Below, in pieces: positions 7,034 through 16,003 of a stretch of DNA of 37,074 bases (the first letter of the stretch is position 1; each line of letters starts with the position of its first letter). The stretch spans positions 1 to 37,074 of the forward strand of contig CAJFOV010000044.1 of the NCBI GenBank assembly GCA_904397835.1. Reading direction: 5' to 3'. Origin of the DNA: Candidatus Aristotella avistercoris (GTDB lineage: Bacteria > Bacillota > Clostridia > Oscillospirales > Ruminococcaceae). The notes under the pieces were generated by a model. That model made no database searches. It saw only the letters and a list, made by a program, of their open reading frames with translations, and had not been told where the DNA came from. The position numbers were made by a program, and so were the translations under genes.

Positions 7034-7513
7034 CCAAATCCAACCGGTATAGGTCATTCCATCAACCTCCTAAAAATGGTCCGCTGGCCATATAAAAGGT
7101 ACAGGCCACCTAAAAAACAGGTTGCCCTACCCTTCTCTCCAGCAATTCGCCTCTCCCTCCATCGTCAAGGCGAGCACTCCCCCATCATAGAGCAGATACA
7201 AGGTCTTTCCCAGCACCTATGATACAATAGCTTTTAATTTTTCCATCGTGCAGGATACTTTTTCCTGCTTTCAGCCCTATTTTACCACAAATGACATCTG
7301 GTCAAAAGCTCAACCAGATATCATGACCTATTTTTTTACATCCTTCAGAATTTATCTAGTTGTGACAATACTCCCCCATTATATTTGTGCATTTCTTCAG
7401 AATACTAGGTAAGGCCGACCATTCGGACTCTTTGACTCCTTGATCCCTATTTTCAAATCTTCAAAAAATAGAGGGCAGGCCACAGCCAGCCTGCCCCCTG
7501 GAAAATATTAATT
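7034..7513. other. Gene-free stretch between CRISPR relic and tRNA
   Basis: No supported gene. It holds a hairpin at 7292-7323 (TGACATCTGGT facing ACCAGATATCA) and, at about 7463-7500, the terminator of the tRNA. If the array is read on the minus strand, this side would have carried its leader; the sequence here is AT-rich in part but has no clear promoter. Confidence 0.5.
7463..7500 (-). terminator. Terminator of the tRNA-Lys gene
   Basis: Minus-strand stem of GGGGGCAGGC with GCCTGCCCTC followed by ATTTTTT, a short distance after the CCA end of the tRNA. Confidence 0.8.
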
Positions 7514-7589
7514 TGGTGAACCATCGGGGATTCGAACCCCGGACCCTTTGATTAAAAGTCAAATGCTCTGCCAGCTGAGCTAATGGTTC
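7514..7589 (-). tRNA. tRNA-Lys (anticodon TTT)
   Basis: A 76-base cloverleaf on the minus strand. Seven acceptor pairs (GAACCAT with ATGGTTC), D-arm GCTCAGCTGGCAGAGC, anticodon loop CTTTTAA giving anticodon TTT for lysine, a five-pair T-stem around TTCGAAT, and a genome-encoded CCA end. It has its own consensus promoter and terminator, so it is a single-gene unit. The neighbouring gene-free and phage-like DNA is typical of tRNA-adjacent insertion, though no duplicated tRNA end was found. Confidence 0.97.
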
Positions 7590-7606
7590 AAATGGAATGC
7601 TTATTT

Positions 7607-7635
7607 ATTATAGCAATGCTGTCTTTTCTTGTCAA
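7607..7635 (-). promoter_or_regulatory. Consensus promoter of tRNA-Lys
   Basis: On the minus strand TTGACA (7630-7635) and TATAAT (7607-7612) are separated by 17 bases, with a TGC extended -10. This is a full match to the sigma-A consensus, 17 bases before the tRNA. Confidence 0.9.
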
Positions 7636-7695
7636 CAACCTTTTTTAAAATTGCTGGAAATTTGGCCCGGTTTTCCGGATTGCTGCCTCTATTTT

Positions 7696-7738
7696 TTCCC
7701 AGGGGGACCCCGAACATACGGGATCCCCCTGAAAAATC
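7696..7738. other. Hairpin after lysC
   Basis: AGGGGGATCCC pairs with GGGGTCCCCCT right after the lysC stop codon. The T run lies before, not after, the stem on the minus strand, so it is an unusual stem for a terminator and may act mainly as a 3'-end stabilising hairpin. Confidence 0.5.
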
Positions 7739-8944
7739 CTAATCAAAAAAGGCATCATGGATGGCGTTCATGGCCTTTTCAGAGTCCTGCAGCGCAATGA
7801 TGACTGAGATTTTGATCTCACTGGTGGCAATCATTTGAATGTTGATGTTTGCATCTGCCAGTGCGCCAAATACCTTGGCCGCAACACCCGGGTTTGCCAC
7901 CATGCCGGCGCCCACCACCGACACCTTGGAGACCTGGTCGTCACACACCACCCGCTGGGCGCCAAGGGACTCCTTGAGCTCCTCTGTCAGCTCCATGGCC
8001 TGCTCCATGTTGCCGCGGCTGACGGTGAAGCTGATATCCTTGGTGCCGTCCCGTCCAATGGACTGGAGGATAATATCCACATTGATCTTTTTGGATGCCA
8101 AAAGCGAAAAGACCTGGTAGGCGATTCCCGGCTGGTCCGCAATGCCCACAATCGAAATCCGAACCACATCGTTGTCCCTTGCAACCCCTCGAATCAGCAT
8201 CTTTTCCACTTTGACAACCTCCTTAATCTGTGTGCCTGGCTTTTTCTCCAGGCTGGAGAGCACCTCCAGGTTCACACTGTACTTCTTTGCCATTTCCACC
8301 GACCGGTTGTGCAACACCTGGGCCCCCAGAGATGCCAGCTCCAACATCTCATCATAGGTGATGGCATCCAGTTTTTGGGCCTTCTTGACCAGCCTCGGGT
8401 CCGCGGTGTACACCCCGTCCACATCGGTAAAGATCTGGCACCGGTCCGCCTTGAGTGCCGCAGCCAAGGCCACCGCGCTGGTGTCCGATCCTCCCCGTCC
8501 CAGGGTGGTGATGTCGTCATACCGGTTGATCCCCTGAAAGCCCGTGACCACCACAATGTTGTGTTTGCCAAACTCATGCTCGATGCGCTCCACATTGACC
8601 CGGCGGATTCTGGAGTTGCCGTAGGTGGAATCTGTCTCAAATCCTGCCTGCCAACCTGTTAGACTTTTGACCGGGTACCCCAGCTGACCAATGGCCATGG
8701 CCAGCAGGGCCGCCGACATCTGTTCCCCTGTGGCCATCAGGGCATCCATCTCCCTGGGGGAGGGGTGGTCCCCGATCTCCTTTGCCTTTTCAATGAGTTC
8801 ATCGGTGGTGTCCCCCTGGGCAGAGACCACCACCGCCACATCGTTCCCCTTGGCGTAGGTCTCTGTGACAATACGGGCCACATTAAAGAGCCGCTCCGTA
8901 TTTTTCACCGAGGTCCCTCCAAATTTTTGTACCACAATACCCAT
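7739..8944 (-). CDS. lysC: Aspartate kinase
   Basis: Phosphorylates aspartate with ATP, the first step towards threonine, lysine and methionine. The 401-residue protein has the amino-acid kinase domain (KFGGTSV at residues 7-13, GRGGSDTSAVALA near 150, TDVDGVYTADPR near 180) followed by two ACT domains (about 265-400) for feedback control. The length is typical of monofunctional single-chain aspartokinases. The ATG at 8942-8944 follows AGGAGG at ideal spacing; an in-frame extension to 9082 lacks conserved residues. It is the last gene of the ACT-hom-thrB-lysC operon, 76 bases after thrB. Confidence 0.96.
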   Translation of the reverse strand: MGIVVQKFGGTSVKNTERLFNVARIVTETYAKGNDVAVVVSAQGDTTDELIEKAKEIGDHPSPREMDALMATGEQMSAALLAMAIGQLGYPVKSLTGWQAGFETDSTYGNSRIRRVNVERIEHEFGKHNIVVVTGFQGINRYDDITTLGRGGSDTSAVALAAALKADRCQIFTDVDGVYTADPRLVKKAQKLDAITYDEMLELASLGAQVLHNRSVEMAKKYSVNLEVLSSLEKKPGTQIKEVVKVEKMLIRGVARDNDVVRISIVGIADQPGIAYQVFSLLASKKINVDIILQSIGRDGTKDISFTVSRGNMEQAMELTEELKESLGAQRVVCDDQVSKVSVVGAGMVANPGVAAKVFGALADANINIQMIATSEIKISVIIALQDSEKAMNAIHDAFFD

Positions 8945-9020
8945 GCTCTTACCTCCTGCCGGCCTTGTCCTGTTGCCCCAATGGATCTGGTTTCCCCAAG
9001 AACAAGTGTCTCTCAAAACG

Positions 9021-9938
9021 TTATCCCTTAAACAGCTTATCAATGGGCATATCCGCCGCGGTGGTTCCGATGTTATCCACATCCAGCATCAAAACCTGCC
9101 AGCTTGCACGCCCCATCTGATCCAACTCATGACGGACCCTACGGGCAAAGTCCACATTGGTCTTATCCACAATCCCCATAAGGGTGGATCCCGCGCCACT
9201 GATATAGGCCGCATATGCTCCGTTGTTGTAGAGCATGTTGATGGTCTCCTTTGCCCCAGGGATCAGGGAGAGCCGGTAGGGCTGGTGGAGCTGATCCTGG
9301 GCCGCAATGCGCAGGTTGTGGTAGTTCCCACTGTAGAGGGAGACGGACATGAGCGCCGCCCGCGCCAAATTGAACACCCCGTCCCGGTGGGCCACCTGTT
9401 TTGGGATGGCCTGGCGGGCCACCGTTGTCTTCAATTCAAAATCCGGGACAATGGCCGCAAAGGCCAAATCCTGCTTGAGGGACTGCTTGACATAGTAGAC
9501 CTTGCGGTTCTCCAGTACCGCCGTAGCCAATCCCCCCAATAGCGCCGGGGCAACGTTGTCCGGATGCCCCTCCAGCTGGGCTGCCAGGTTCAAAATTTCG
9601 TCCCGGCTCATGGGACTGCCCAACAGCAGGTTTGCCCCCACCAGGCCGCCCACAATGCAAGCCGAGCTGCTGCCCAGCCCTCGGGCCATGGGAATGTTGT
9701 TGCTCTGACGGATCTTGAGTCCGTAGAAAGGCCGCCCGCACAGATCAAACAGGTGCTTGGCCGTGGTATAGACCAAGTTGCTCTCATCCGTGGGGATGGG
9801 CACGCCATCGTTGGCCGCAATGTCCACCCTGTCAGACTCCTCCAACGTCATGTAATTGTATAGGGAGACTGCAACCCCCAAAGAATCATAGCCAGCCCCC
9901 AGGTTGGCGCTGGTGGCCGGTATTTTGATTTCTAACAT
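9021..9938 (-). CDS. thrB: Homoserine kinase
   Basis: A GHMP-family kinase of 305 residues that phosphorylates homoserine with ATP, the step before threonine synthase. Visible landmarks are the N-terminal PATSANLGAGYDSLGVAV, the ATP-binding loop PMARGLGSSSACIVGG (near residue 90) and the C-terminal glycine-rich AAYISGAGSTLMGIV. The ATG at 9936-9938 has an AAGGGGG site. It lies 26 bases after hom. No threonine synthase gene is in this window, so the last step must be encoded elsewhere. Confidence 0.96.
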   Translation of the reverse strand: MLEIKIPATSANLGAGYDSLGVAVSLYNYMTLEESDRVDIAANDGVPIPTDESNLVYTTAKHLFDLCGRPFYGLKIRQSNNIPMARGLGSSSACIVGGLVGANLLLGSPMSRDEILNLAAQLEGHPDNVAPALLGGLATAVLENRKVYYVKQSLKQDLAFAAIVPDFELKTTVARQAIPKQVAHRDGVFNLARAALMSVSLYSGNYHNLRIAAQDQLHQPYRLSLIPGAKETINMLYNNGAYAAYISGAGSTLMGIVDKTNVDFARRVRHELDQMGRASWQVLMLDVDNIGTTAADMPIDKLFKG

Positions 9939-9964
9939 TATTGTATGCCCCCTTTTGCGGGATG

Positions 9965-11212
9965 TTAAAAGTCACCGTCCAAAACATACATTTTGGATGC
10001 CAGGGTTCCCCCCTGCGCCAAGACCGTGGCCAGCCTGTGGTCCAGCTCCTCCTCCGAGAGGCCCTCTGCCACAAATGCCACCTCACCCTGCAGGGAATCC
10101 GAACGCTGCAGGAAGCAGGCCCCTTCAAACTGTGCTTCACAACATGCCCTTTCCTGCCCGTCGCATCCGGTCAGCCGCACATAGAAGGCCCCAGGCACCT
10201 GGCGGCCATCTGCCACCTGTCCCGGCAGCGCCTCCTGCCACTGAAGGGTGGGGATGGTCCCCTCCGCCTTGGCCGCATCGATCACATCACTGATGACAGC
10301 GGAGGCCGTGGGCAGCTTTCCAGCGCCCTTGCCATAGAAGACCACCTCGCCGGTGGCATCTCCCCGCACCAGAATGGCGTTGAACACATCGTCCACCGTG
10401 GCCAAGGGATGGCTCTTGGGGACCAGGTGGGGGCCCACCACCAGATAGAGGGTGCCGTTCTCCAGTTTTTTGACCCGGCCCAACAGCTTGATGACGCCGC
10501 CCCAGCGCTCTGCAAGGGCCACATCCTCCCTGGTGATCCTAGAGATCCCCTGGGTGGGCACTGCATCAGGGTACACATGGTGGCCAAAGGCCAGAGAGGC
10601 CAGAATACAGATCTTCCGGCAGGCGTCCAGGCCCTCCACATCGGCGGTGGGATCCTGCTCCGCATAGCCCAGCTGCTGGGCCATGGCCAGGGCGTCTTCA
10701 AAGGACATCTGCTCCCGGATCATCTTGGTGAGGATGAAGTTGGTGGTACCGTTGAGGATTCCCACAATCTCCAGGATCTCATTGGCCCCCAGGCATTGAT
10801 GCAGCGGGTGGATGATGGGGATACCCCCGCCCACGCTGGCCTCAAAGAGAAAATTGACATTCTTCTCCTTGGCCAGTCGGAGCAGCTCCACCCCCTTGGC
10901 GGCCACCAGCTCCTTGTTGGAGGTCACAACGCTCTTCCCCCGCTCCAGGCAGGCCTTTACATAGTCATAGGCGGGATGGGTTCCCCCCATGGCCTCCACC
11001 ACAATTTGGATCTCTGGATCCTCCAGAATCCGCTGGACGTCCTGGATCACCAACTTCTCATGGGGGTCACCTGGGAATTCCCGGCGGTCCAAAATGGCCT
11101 GCAATTCCAGGGGACATCCGGCCTTCTTTTCAATGCTCGCTCTGTTGCGGTCCAGTACCTGAGCCACGCCGGATCCCACAACCCCATATCCCATAATGGC
11201 AAGTTTCATCAT
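9965..11212 (-). CDS. hom: Homoserine dehydrogenase
   Basis: Reduces aspartate semialdehyde to homoserine with NAD(P)H. The 415-residue protein has the nucleotide-binding start KLAIMGYGVVGSGVAQVL, the catalytic domain with GGTHPAYDYVKACLERGKSVVTSNKEL and the family signature GILNGTTNFILTKM through PTADVEGLDACRK. A C-terminal ACT domain follows (from about residue 335) for feedback control. ATG ATG occurs at the start; either could be used, as the AAAGGA site suits both. It follows the ACT regulator gene by about 40 bases. Confidence 0.96.
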   Translation of the reverse strand: MMKLAIMGYGVVGSGVAQVLDRNRASIEKKAGCPLELQAILDRREFPGDPHEKLVIQDVQRILEDPEIQIVVEAMGGTHPAYDYVKACLERGKSVVTSNKELVAAKGVELLRLAKEKNVNFLFEASVGGGIPIIHPLHQCLGANEILEIVGILNGTTNFILTKMIREQMSFEDALAMAQQLGYAEQDPTADVEGLDACRKICILASLAFGHHVYPDAVPTQGISRITREDVALAERWGGVIKLLGRVKKLENGTLYLVVGPHLVPKSHPLATVDDVFNAILVRGDATGEVVFYGKGAGKLPTASAVISDVIDAAKAEGTIPTLQWQEALPGQVADGRQVPGAFYVRLTGCDGQERACCEAQFEGACFLQRSDSLQGEVAFVAEGLSEEELDHRLATVLAQGGTLASKMYVLDGDF

Positions 11213-11252
11213 CTTCCATTCCTTTCTCTGTCGTGCAGCTCCATCGTCCCCG

Positions 11253-11696
11253 CTACCGGGTGGCGATGCGCTTTGCCGTCACCACGCCGTCAATCTGCAG
11301 CAGGCGCTCAAACATCTCCGCCTCGTCCACCACCATGCTGTCCGACCGGATGGCGATGGAGACCGGCGCCACCTGGTCCACCGGGATGTTCTGGTTGATG
11401 GTCAGAATGCTCGCCCCCATGCTGTACAGCTCATTGATCACCTGGGAGAGCACTCCCAGCCGGTCCTCCAGGCTGACGTAGAAGTTGCAGATGCTTCCAG
11501 GGGTCTTGTTGTCCACCCGATGCACACAATCCTTGTATTTGTAGAAGGCACTCCGCGATAGTCCCGCCGATTTTGCCGCATCTGAGGCATTTTTTGCCCG
11601 TCCCGTGGCCATCAGTTCCTTAGCCAATATGACTTTTTGAAAAACTTCTGGCAAAACTTTGGTGTCTACCAACAAATATTGGGGTTTATCCGCCAT
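11253..11696 (-). CDS. ACT domain protein, PheB/UPF0735 family
   Basis: A 147-residue protein with an N-terminal small helix-turn-helix-like segment (ASDAAKSAGLSRSAFYKYKD, residues about 35-55) and a C-terminal ACT domain (FYVSLEDRLGVLSQVINELYSMGASILTINQNIP). This is the make-up of PheB-type proteins, often the first gene before hom and thrB in Firmicutes; a role as an amino-acid-sensing regulator is likely but not shown. The ATG at 11694-11696 follows GGAGGTGG closely. The ORF extension to 11807 is out of the family and beyond the promoter. Confidence 0.9.
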   Translation of the reverse strand: MADKPQYLLVDTKVLPEVFQKVILAKELMATGRAKNASDAAKSAGLSRSAFYKYKDCVHRVDNKTPGSICNFYVSLEDRLGVLSQVINELYSMGASILTINQNIPVDQVAPVSIAIRSDSMVVDEAEMFERLLQIDGVVTAKRIATR

Positions 11697-11736
11697 AATT
11701 CCACCTCCAGAATACGAATGTCTTTGTATAACATAC

Positions 11737-11765
11737 AATATAGCATGTTCTTGTCTGAGATACAA
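11737..11765 (-). promoter_or_regulatory. Promoter of the ACT-hom-thrB-lysC operon
   Basis: On the minus strand TTGTAT (11760-11765) and TATATT (11737-11742) lie 17 bases apart, with an extended TGC before the -10. It ends about 40 bases before the ACT gene start. Confidence 0.8.
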
Positions 11766-11892
11766 CCCCCCCTTCCCCCTATTTTTTAAAAATTTTTCTC
11801 TACCCAACCCATTCCTTCCCTCTGTACCTGTTCTATCGCAGAAGGCCCCGGCTCCTATCTCGTCACTTTCGTCTTTCTTTTGTGCCCCACTC

Positions 11893-11921
11893 GGATAGAA
11901 TGCCTCTCTTTTTCATACACT
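11893..11921 (+). promoter_or_regulatory. Sigma-E-like sporulation promoter candidate
   Basis: CATACACT at 11914-11921 fits the sigma-E -10 consensus (CATACAMT). A weak -35 (GGATAGA at 11893-11899) lies 14 bases upstream, the usual spacing. The downstream gene is a YtvI-like sporulation protein, which supports the reading; the -35 match is partial. Confidence 0.5.
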
Positions 11922-11954
11922 AGAGTGGTAATCCATCACTTCAGGAGGGCTCAC

Positions 11955-13067
11955 ATGGAGAACAACAAGCTGCAATTTTTGATTCGCCTCTTCTACTTCT
12001 TTGCCGTCCTTGGGGTGCTCTATCTTGTCTTTTTCCACGCCCTTCCTCTGCTGGTACCCTTTCTCATGGGCTTTTTCATTGCCTTTCTCCTGCGGCCCAT
12101 CACAAAATGGATTGCCCGCACCGCCCGGGTGCGCAACAAGGTGGCCTCTATCTGGGTTATGGCCCTGTTTTACCTGGCCCTGGGCGGGCTGCTGTGGTGG
12201 TGTGGCCTGCGTCTGTTCACCTTTTTGGCCCAGTGTATCGCCCATCTTCCGGAATATTACCGCACCTATTTGGAGCCATTTTTAAATGAAGCCAACCAAC
12301 AGGGTATCCGTTTTGTGGCTCGCTTCTTTCCCGACTCTGTGGACACCATCTACCAGGTGATGGAGACCGTCACCACCACCCTGCAAACCTATCTGACCAC
12401 CCTGTCCACCTCCCTGATGGAGTGGGCCACCGCCTTTGTCAAACGAGTGCCCGGGTATCTGTTCACCCTCATCCTGTCCATCATCTGCTCGGTCTTCATC
12501 TCCGCAGACTATGGCAATATTGTCTCCTTTCTCATGGCACAACTGCCAAAGCGGGTCAAGGAGCTGATCCCCCGTCTGAAAGACTTTTTCTTTCACACCC
12601 TGCTGCACATGCTCAAGGCCTATACCATCCTGCTGATCATCACCTTTGGGGAGCTGTCCCTGGGCTTTTTCCTTCTAAAGATCCCCCACCCCATCTGGTG
12701 GGCGCTCGCCGTGTCCTTTTTGGACTTTCTCCCCATCCTAGGTCTGGGGCTGGTGATGATCCCCTGGGGCATCATCCTCATTCTCATTGGGAACACCTCC
12801 CAGGGGGTGGGCATGCTGGCCCTCTATGCCATCATCACCCTAATCCGCAACTATCTGGAGCCCAAAATTGTGGGCCATCAGGTGGGTCTGCACCCGGTGG
12901 TGGCGCTCACCGCCATGTTCGCCGGTTTCCGGCTCTTTGGGGTCTGGGGGATGCTCCTGTCCCCCTTTGCTATTCTGGTGGTCAAATATCTCAACGACAG
13001 CGGCACCGTCCATATCTACCGCCGCCCCGCACCATCCCAGGGGAAGGGGGATGTCCTCCGCCGGTAA
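11955..13067 (+). CDS. ytvI: YtvI-like sporulation integral membrane protein (AI-2E transporter family)
   Basis: A 370-residue polytopic membrane protein of the AI-2E/PerM family. Hydrophobic helices are visible at about residues 10-50, 70-95, 155-180 and in a C-terminal cluster from 215, with a soluble segment between (LPEYYRTYLEPFLNEANQQGIRF). The family core FLDFLPILGLGLVMIPWGIILILIG and LEPKIVGHQVGLHPVVAL resembles the YtvI branch, which in Bacillus is made under sigma-E control during sporulation. The ATG at 11955 follows AGGAGG. The transported substrate is unknown. The gene stands alone and ends near a strong shared terminator. Confidence 0.85.
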   Translation: MENNKLQFLIRLFYFFAVLGVLYLVFFHALPLLVPFLMGFFIAFLLRPITKWIARTARVRNKVASIWVMALFYLALGGLLWWCGLRLFTFLAQCIAHLPEYYRTYLEPFLNEANQQGIRFVARFFPDSVDTIYQVMETVTTTLQTYLTTLSTSLMEWATAFVKRVPGYLFTLILSIICSVFISADYGNIVSFLMAQLPKRVKELIPRLKDFFFHTLLHMLKAYTILLIITFGELSLGFFLLKIPHPIWWALAVSFLDFLPILGLGLVMIPWGIILILIGNTSQGVGMLALYAIITLIRNYLEPKIVGHQVGLHPVVALTAMFAGFRLFGVWGMLLSPFAILVVKYLNDSGTVHIYRRPAPSQGKGDVLRR

Positions 13068-13158
13068 GAGATTCTGCCTCCAACGTCAAAAGCCTGCTCC
13101 ACACATGTTCCCCCCTTTTCCTCCATAGGCACTCACCCTGGCATACCGGTTGCAAATA

Positions 13159-13207
13159 AAAGAGTTCTCCTCCGTATGCCTATTTCCCATATGGAGGAGA
13201 ACTCTTT
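13159..13207. terminator. Bidirectional terminator between ytvI and the SRPBCC gene
   Basis: A perfect 15-bp stem, AAAGAGTTCTCCTCC facing GGAGGAGAACTCTTT, between two convergent genes. On the minus strand it is followed by TTATTTG. Confidence 0.85.
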
Positions 13208-13269
13208 GCATCATGAGACAGACCCACGCCGCCCCTGGGGATACCGAAACCTCATATCAAGTTTTATTC

Positions 13270-13683
13270 TCAATCTTCCCTTGCAGTGTCCTTACACAGC
13301 ACTCTTTTCAAATCCAGGACAAATTGGGCCTGCTGTCTTTTGAGGAACCGCTTCACAAAGGGCCTCATCCAAAACTTCTTCGCAGTCACATGTTCTATGA
13401 ATGTAATTTCCGTCCCACGGTCCGTCGGTGTGAGGATCCCGATCCAGTGTCCCTTGATGTTGCAGTTGTCCAGATCAAACTCCCAGCGCCTACACGGATC
13501 CACCAGGGTGACGGTAAAAACAGTGGCAATTCCCTCCCGGGTGTATTCCACAAACTGCCTGTCCCCTCTCACCTCTGTCTTACTCAAATCGGTGCGCCAT
13601 GTGTACCGTTCAACTGCCAGCAGGGTCTCCCACACCCTGTGGATGTCGCAAGGAATCACTGCCTCTATACTGGAAGTGGCCAT
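13270..13683 (-). CDS. SRPBCC (START-like) domain protein
   Basis: A 137-residue single-domain protein with the SRPBCC/polyketide-cyclase fold pattern: start MATSSIEAVIPCDIHRVWETLLAVERYTWRTDLSKTE, central beta strands (ATVFTVTLVDPCRRWEFDL) and a long C-terminal helix (FVKRFLKRQQAQFVLDLKRVL). These proteins bind hydrophobic ligands in a deep cavity; the ligand here is unknown. The ATG at 13681-13683 follows GGGAGG; the ORF extension upstream is not supported. It follows the VanY-like gene on the same strand by about 160 bases. Confidence 0.85.
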   Translation of the reverse strand: MATSSIEAVIPCDIHRVWETLLAVERYTWRTDLSKTEVRGDRQFVEYTREGIATVFTVTLVDPCRRWEFDLDNCNIKGHWIGILTPTDRGTEITFIEHVTAKKFWMRPFVKRFLKRQQAQFVLDLKRVLCKDTARED

Positions 13684-13842
13684 GTTCAACACCTCCCAAA
13701 GGAATCCATTTTCTGCCGTCCTCTTACAACAGATGATATCACGCCGGCACATATTGCGCAAGAAGGGCCACGGCACTCCCATACCGCAGCCCTTTGTCCG
13801 GCAGGCATTCCATCCCATGGGGCAGAACGAACCCACCTGCTT

Positions 13843-14814
13843 CTATTCTTCCGTTTTCTGACAAACTGTCACGATCACACCGCCCATATTGTCCCCAGAG
13901 ATCCAGTAGTCCTTCCCTCGGGGCACATGGATCTGGGCCGTATCCCTGGCGAGCACCTCATAGTAGATCTCATACACGCTGCCGTCCTCCCCGGTGACCT
14001 GCAGGTGTTGTTGGCCAAAGGGATAGTTTTGCAGCTGCTGCAAATATTCCTCCAGACAGAGGTTCTGCTGTGCCATCAGCTGGGCGTGGGGTTTCCCCAC
14101 GTAGCGGAAGTGCCAGGGCTCATGGGCGATGCCGGTGATTCCCTCCTTCTCCTGGGCGTAGCGCAGCACAAAACCGTACTGGCAGGCATGGGACGTGAGC
14201 CAGCTCTGCTCCCCCTTGCCAGTAAAGTCCTTGCTCCAGCCGCCATCGGTATAGATGCCAAGGTCCATGGCATAGCCGGTGTGATGCTCGCTCCCACCTG
14301 GCAGGGAGGCCCATCGCCGAGCCTCCTCCTCCCCCAGCTCCTCCTCCTTTTGGGCCAGGATGCTCACCTGATCCTCATAGGAGCGGTAGGCGCTGAGGAT
14401 GTTCACCTCATGGGAGCCCGTGGCCTGGCAGTATCCGGCAAACATGCGGTTGAGGGGCTCCATAATCTCCTCCTGCACCAGAACATCCACACTGCGGACT
14501 TTGTAGTCCCCCGTCTTCCCATCGTACACCGGCATGAGGGTGTCCTCCTGCCCAAAGCCATAGGGGTGTTCGTTGTTCACCAAGATGAGGGGCCCCATCT
14601 CCGCTGTCTGGGACCCCACCCAAAGGGTTTCGTATTCATCTGGGTCCACCTGGGCCACTGTCTCCTCCCGCAAGGTTGGCAGATCCCCACCGCTGCTGGT
14701 GGCCCTCCACAGGTTCACCCCCACATGGATCAGGCCCCACAGGGCCAGCACGGCAATGAGCATCAGGCCGGCCAGCAGCAGGATGCGCCGGGTTCTTCTT
14801 CGCAACTTGAACAT
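13843..14814 (-). CDS. M15 family D-Ala-D-Ala carboxypeptidase (VanY-like)
   Basis: A 323-residue membrane-anchored zinc peptidase. It has a basic start and one transmembrane helix (about residues 10-32), then an extracytoplasmic M15B domain. The zinc site is visible: SEHHTGYAMD (His177, Asp184) and HEPWHFRY (His235). Such enzymes remove the terminal D-Ala from peptidoglycan precursors. The ATG at 14812-14814 follows AAAGGAGGG. It lies 61 bases after the vanS-like gene, an arrangement like that of van regulatory sets. No vanH, ligase or vanX is in the window, so it should not by itself be read as glycopeptide resistance. Confidence 0.9.
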   Translation of the reverse strand: MFKLRRRTRRILLLAGLMLIAVLALWGLIHVGVNLWRATSSGGDLPTLREETVAQVDPDEYETLWVGSQTAEMGPLILVNNEHPYGFGQEDTLMPVYDGKTGDYKVRSVDVLVQEEIMEPLNRMFAGYCQATGSHEVNILSAYRSYEDQVSILAQKEEELGEEEARRWASLPGGSEHHTGYAMDLGIYTDGGWSKDFTGKGEQSWLTSHACQYGFVLRYAQEKEGITGIAHEPWHFRYVGKPHAQLMAQQNLCLEEYLQQLQNYPFGQQHLQVTGEDGSVYEIYYEVLARDTAQIHVPRGKDYWISGDNMGGVIVTVCQKTEE

Positions 14815-14875
14815 GGTATGTCCCTCCTTTGTTCCCATTGTAACAAAGGAGGGACGGCAAGACCTTACGGCCCCC

Positions 14876-16003
14876 TTAGGAGGGCCTTAACAAATTCTGA
14901 CTTTTTTCTGTCCGCAAATCCCAGGGCAAAAAGATTTGGAAGGTGGTACACTCCGGTGTGCTCTGGGCCTGGATGGTTCCGCCATGGAGCTCCACAATCT
15001 CCTTGGCGATGGCGAGCCCCAGCCCTGCCCCGCCCGTCTTGGAGGAGCGGGCGGTATCCACCCGGTAGAACTTTTCAAAGATCATCTCCAACTTATGTTT
15101 GGGGATCTGGGGTCCATGGTTGCAGAAGAGGATCTCCACCCCTCTGGCCCTGGGGATGGCCTGGACCTGTACGGCGGTGTTGGGGTCGCTGTAGTTGATG
15201 GCATTGCGCAGCAGGTTGTCAAAGACCCGGGCCAGCTTGTCCGGGTCGCCCATGAGGGTGATCCCCTCTGCGGCCTGCACCTGGCAGGTCATGCCCTTCT
15301 CCTCCAGTAGGGGATAGAACTCATCCACCATCTGTTGGAGCATAAAGGACAGGTTCACCTTGCGCTTGTCCACCGTGATGTGCTGCAGGTTGAAGCGGGT
15401 GATCTCAAAAAACTCATCGATCAGCTCCTGGAGCCGCTCCGCCTTATCCAGGGAGATTGCGATATACTTGCGCTGCCGCTCCTGGGGGATCTCCGGCTCG
15501 TCGTGGAGCAGAGAGAGGTAACCGATCACTGAGGTCAACGGCGTCTTTAAATCGTGGGCCAGGTAGACCACCAGGTCGTTTTTCCGCTGCTCCGCCTCCT
15601 TGGCCAACTGCTCGTTGCGCAGCATCTCAATTTTGATGGAGTTGAGCTTGTTCTGCACCTCCGAAAAGGCAGAAGGCAGTTCGATCATCTGCTCATCTTT
15701 GCGGAAGACCAGGTCAATAGAGTCGATGATCTCCCGCAGGTACTCCAGGCTGTTGGAGATGGCAAAATAGACCCCGCTGCCTACCACCAGCAGGGAGAAG
15801 GTGCCCAAAATGATATATTTGTTGTCCACCACAAACAGATACAGGCTCCGGCTGAAGCCAGAAAGAAGGTTTGCCAGCACATCGTTGAACACCAGATCCA
15901 CCAGGACCATAAATACCAACAGCCCCGCCACACAGACCACCATGCGCAGGATGACCTTCCAAAATAGCCAATATTTAAACTTTTTCAGGTAATCCGCCTT
16001 CAA
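14876..16003 (-). CDS. VanS-like sensor histidine kinase
   Basis: A 375-residue sensor kinase closely resembling VanS of vancomycin clusters. Two membrane helices (about residues 13-38 and 62-82) flank a short outside loop. The H-box AEQRKNDLVVYLAHDLKTPLTS carries the phospho-acceptor His150, followed by YLSLLHDEPEIPQERQRKYI, the N-box NLLRNAINYSD and the G-box TGGAGLGLAIAKEIVELHGG. No ATG fits the N-terminus. I chose the TTG at 16001-16003, which follows a GGGTGGGG site and overlaps the response regulator gene by 29 bases. The signal sensed is inferred to be cell-wall stress. Confidence 0.88.
   Translation of the reverse strand: MKADYLKKFKYWLFWKVILRMVVCVAGLLVFMVLVDLVFNDVLANLLSGFSRSLYLFVVDNKYIILGTFSLLVVGSGVYFAISNSLEYLREIIDSIDLVFRKDEQMIELPSAFSEVQNKLNSIKIEMLRNEQLAKEAEQRKNDLVVYLAHDLKTPLTSVIGYLSLLHDEPEIPQERQRKYIAISLDKAERLQELIDEFFEITRFNLQHITVDKRKVNLSFMLQQMVDEFYPLLEEKGMTCQVQAAEGITLMGDPDKLARVFDNLLRNAINYSDPNTAVQVQAIPRARGVEILFCNHGPQIPKHKLEMIFEKFYRVDTARSSKTGGAGLGLAIAKEIVELHGGTIQAQSTPECTTFQIFLPWDLRTEKSQNLLRPS

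Noticed and set aside
6328-7095. 255-codon plus-strand ORF with repeated peptide segments (HFYPRSPYGER-like)
   Set aside because: The peptide repeats are simply the translated CRISPR-like repeats, which keep frame because the period is near a multiple of three. No start signals or codon bias.
7514-7589. tRNA-Lys as integration site of the phage island
   Set aside because: No duplicated tRNA end or integrase was found in the window, so attachment sites cannot be supported.
13150-15198. 682-codon plus-strand ORF
   Set aside because: Antisense to the SRPBCC, VanY-like and VanS-like genes, all of which have intact motifs; no ribosome binding site.
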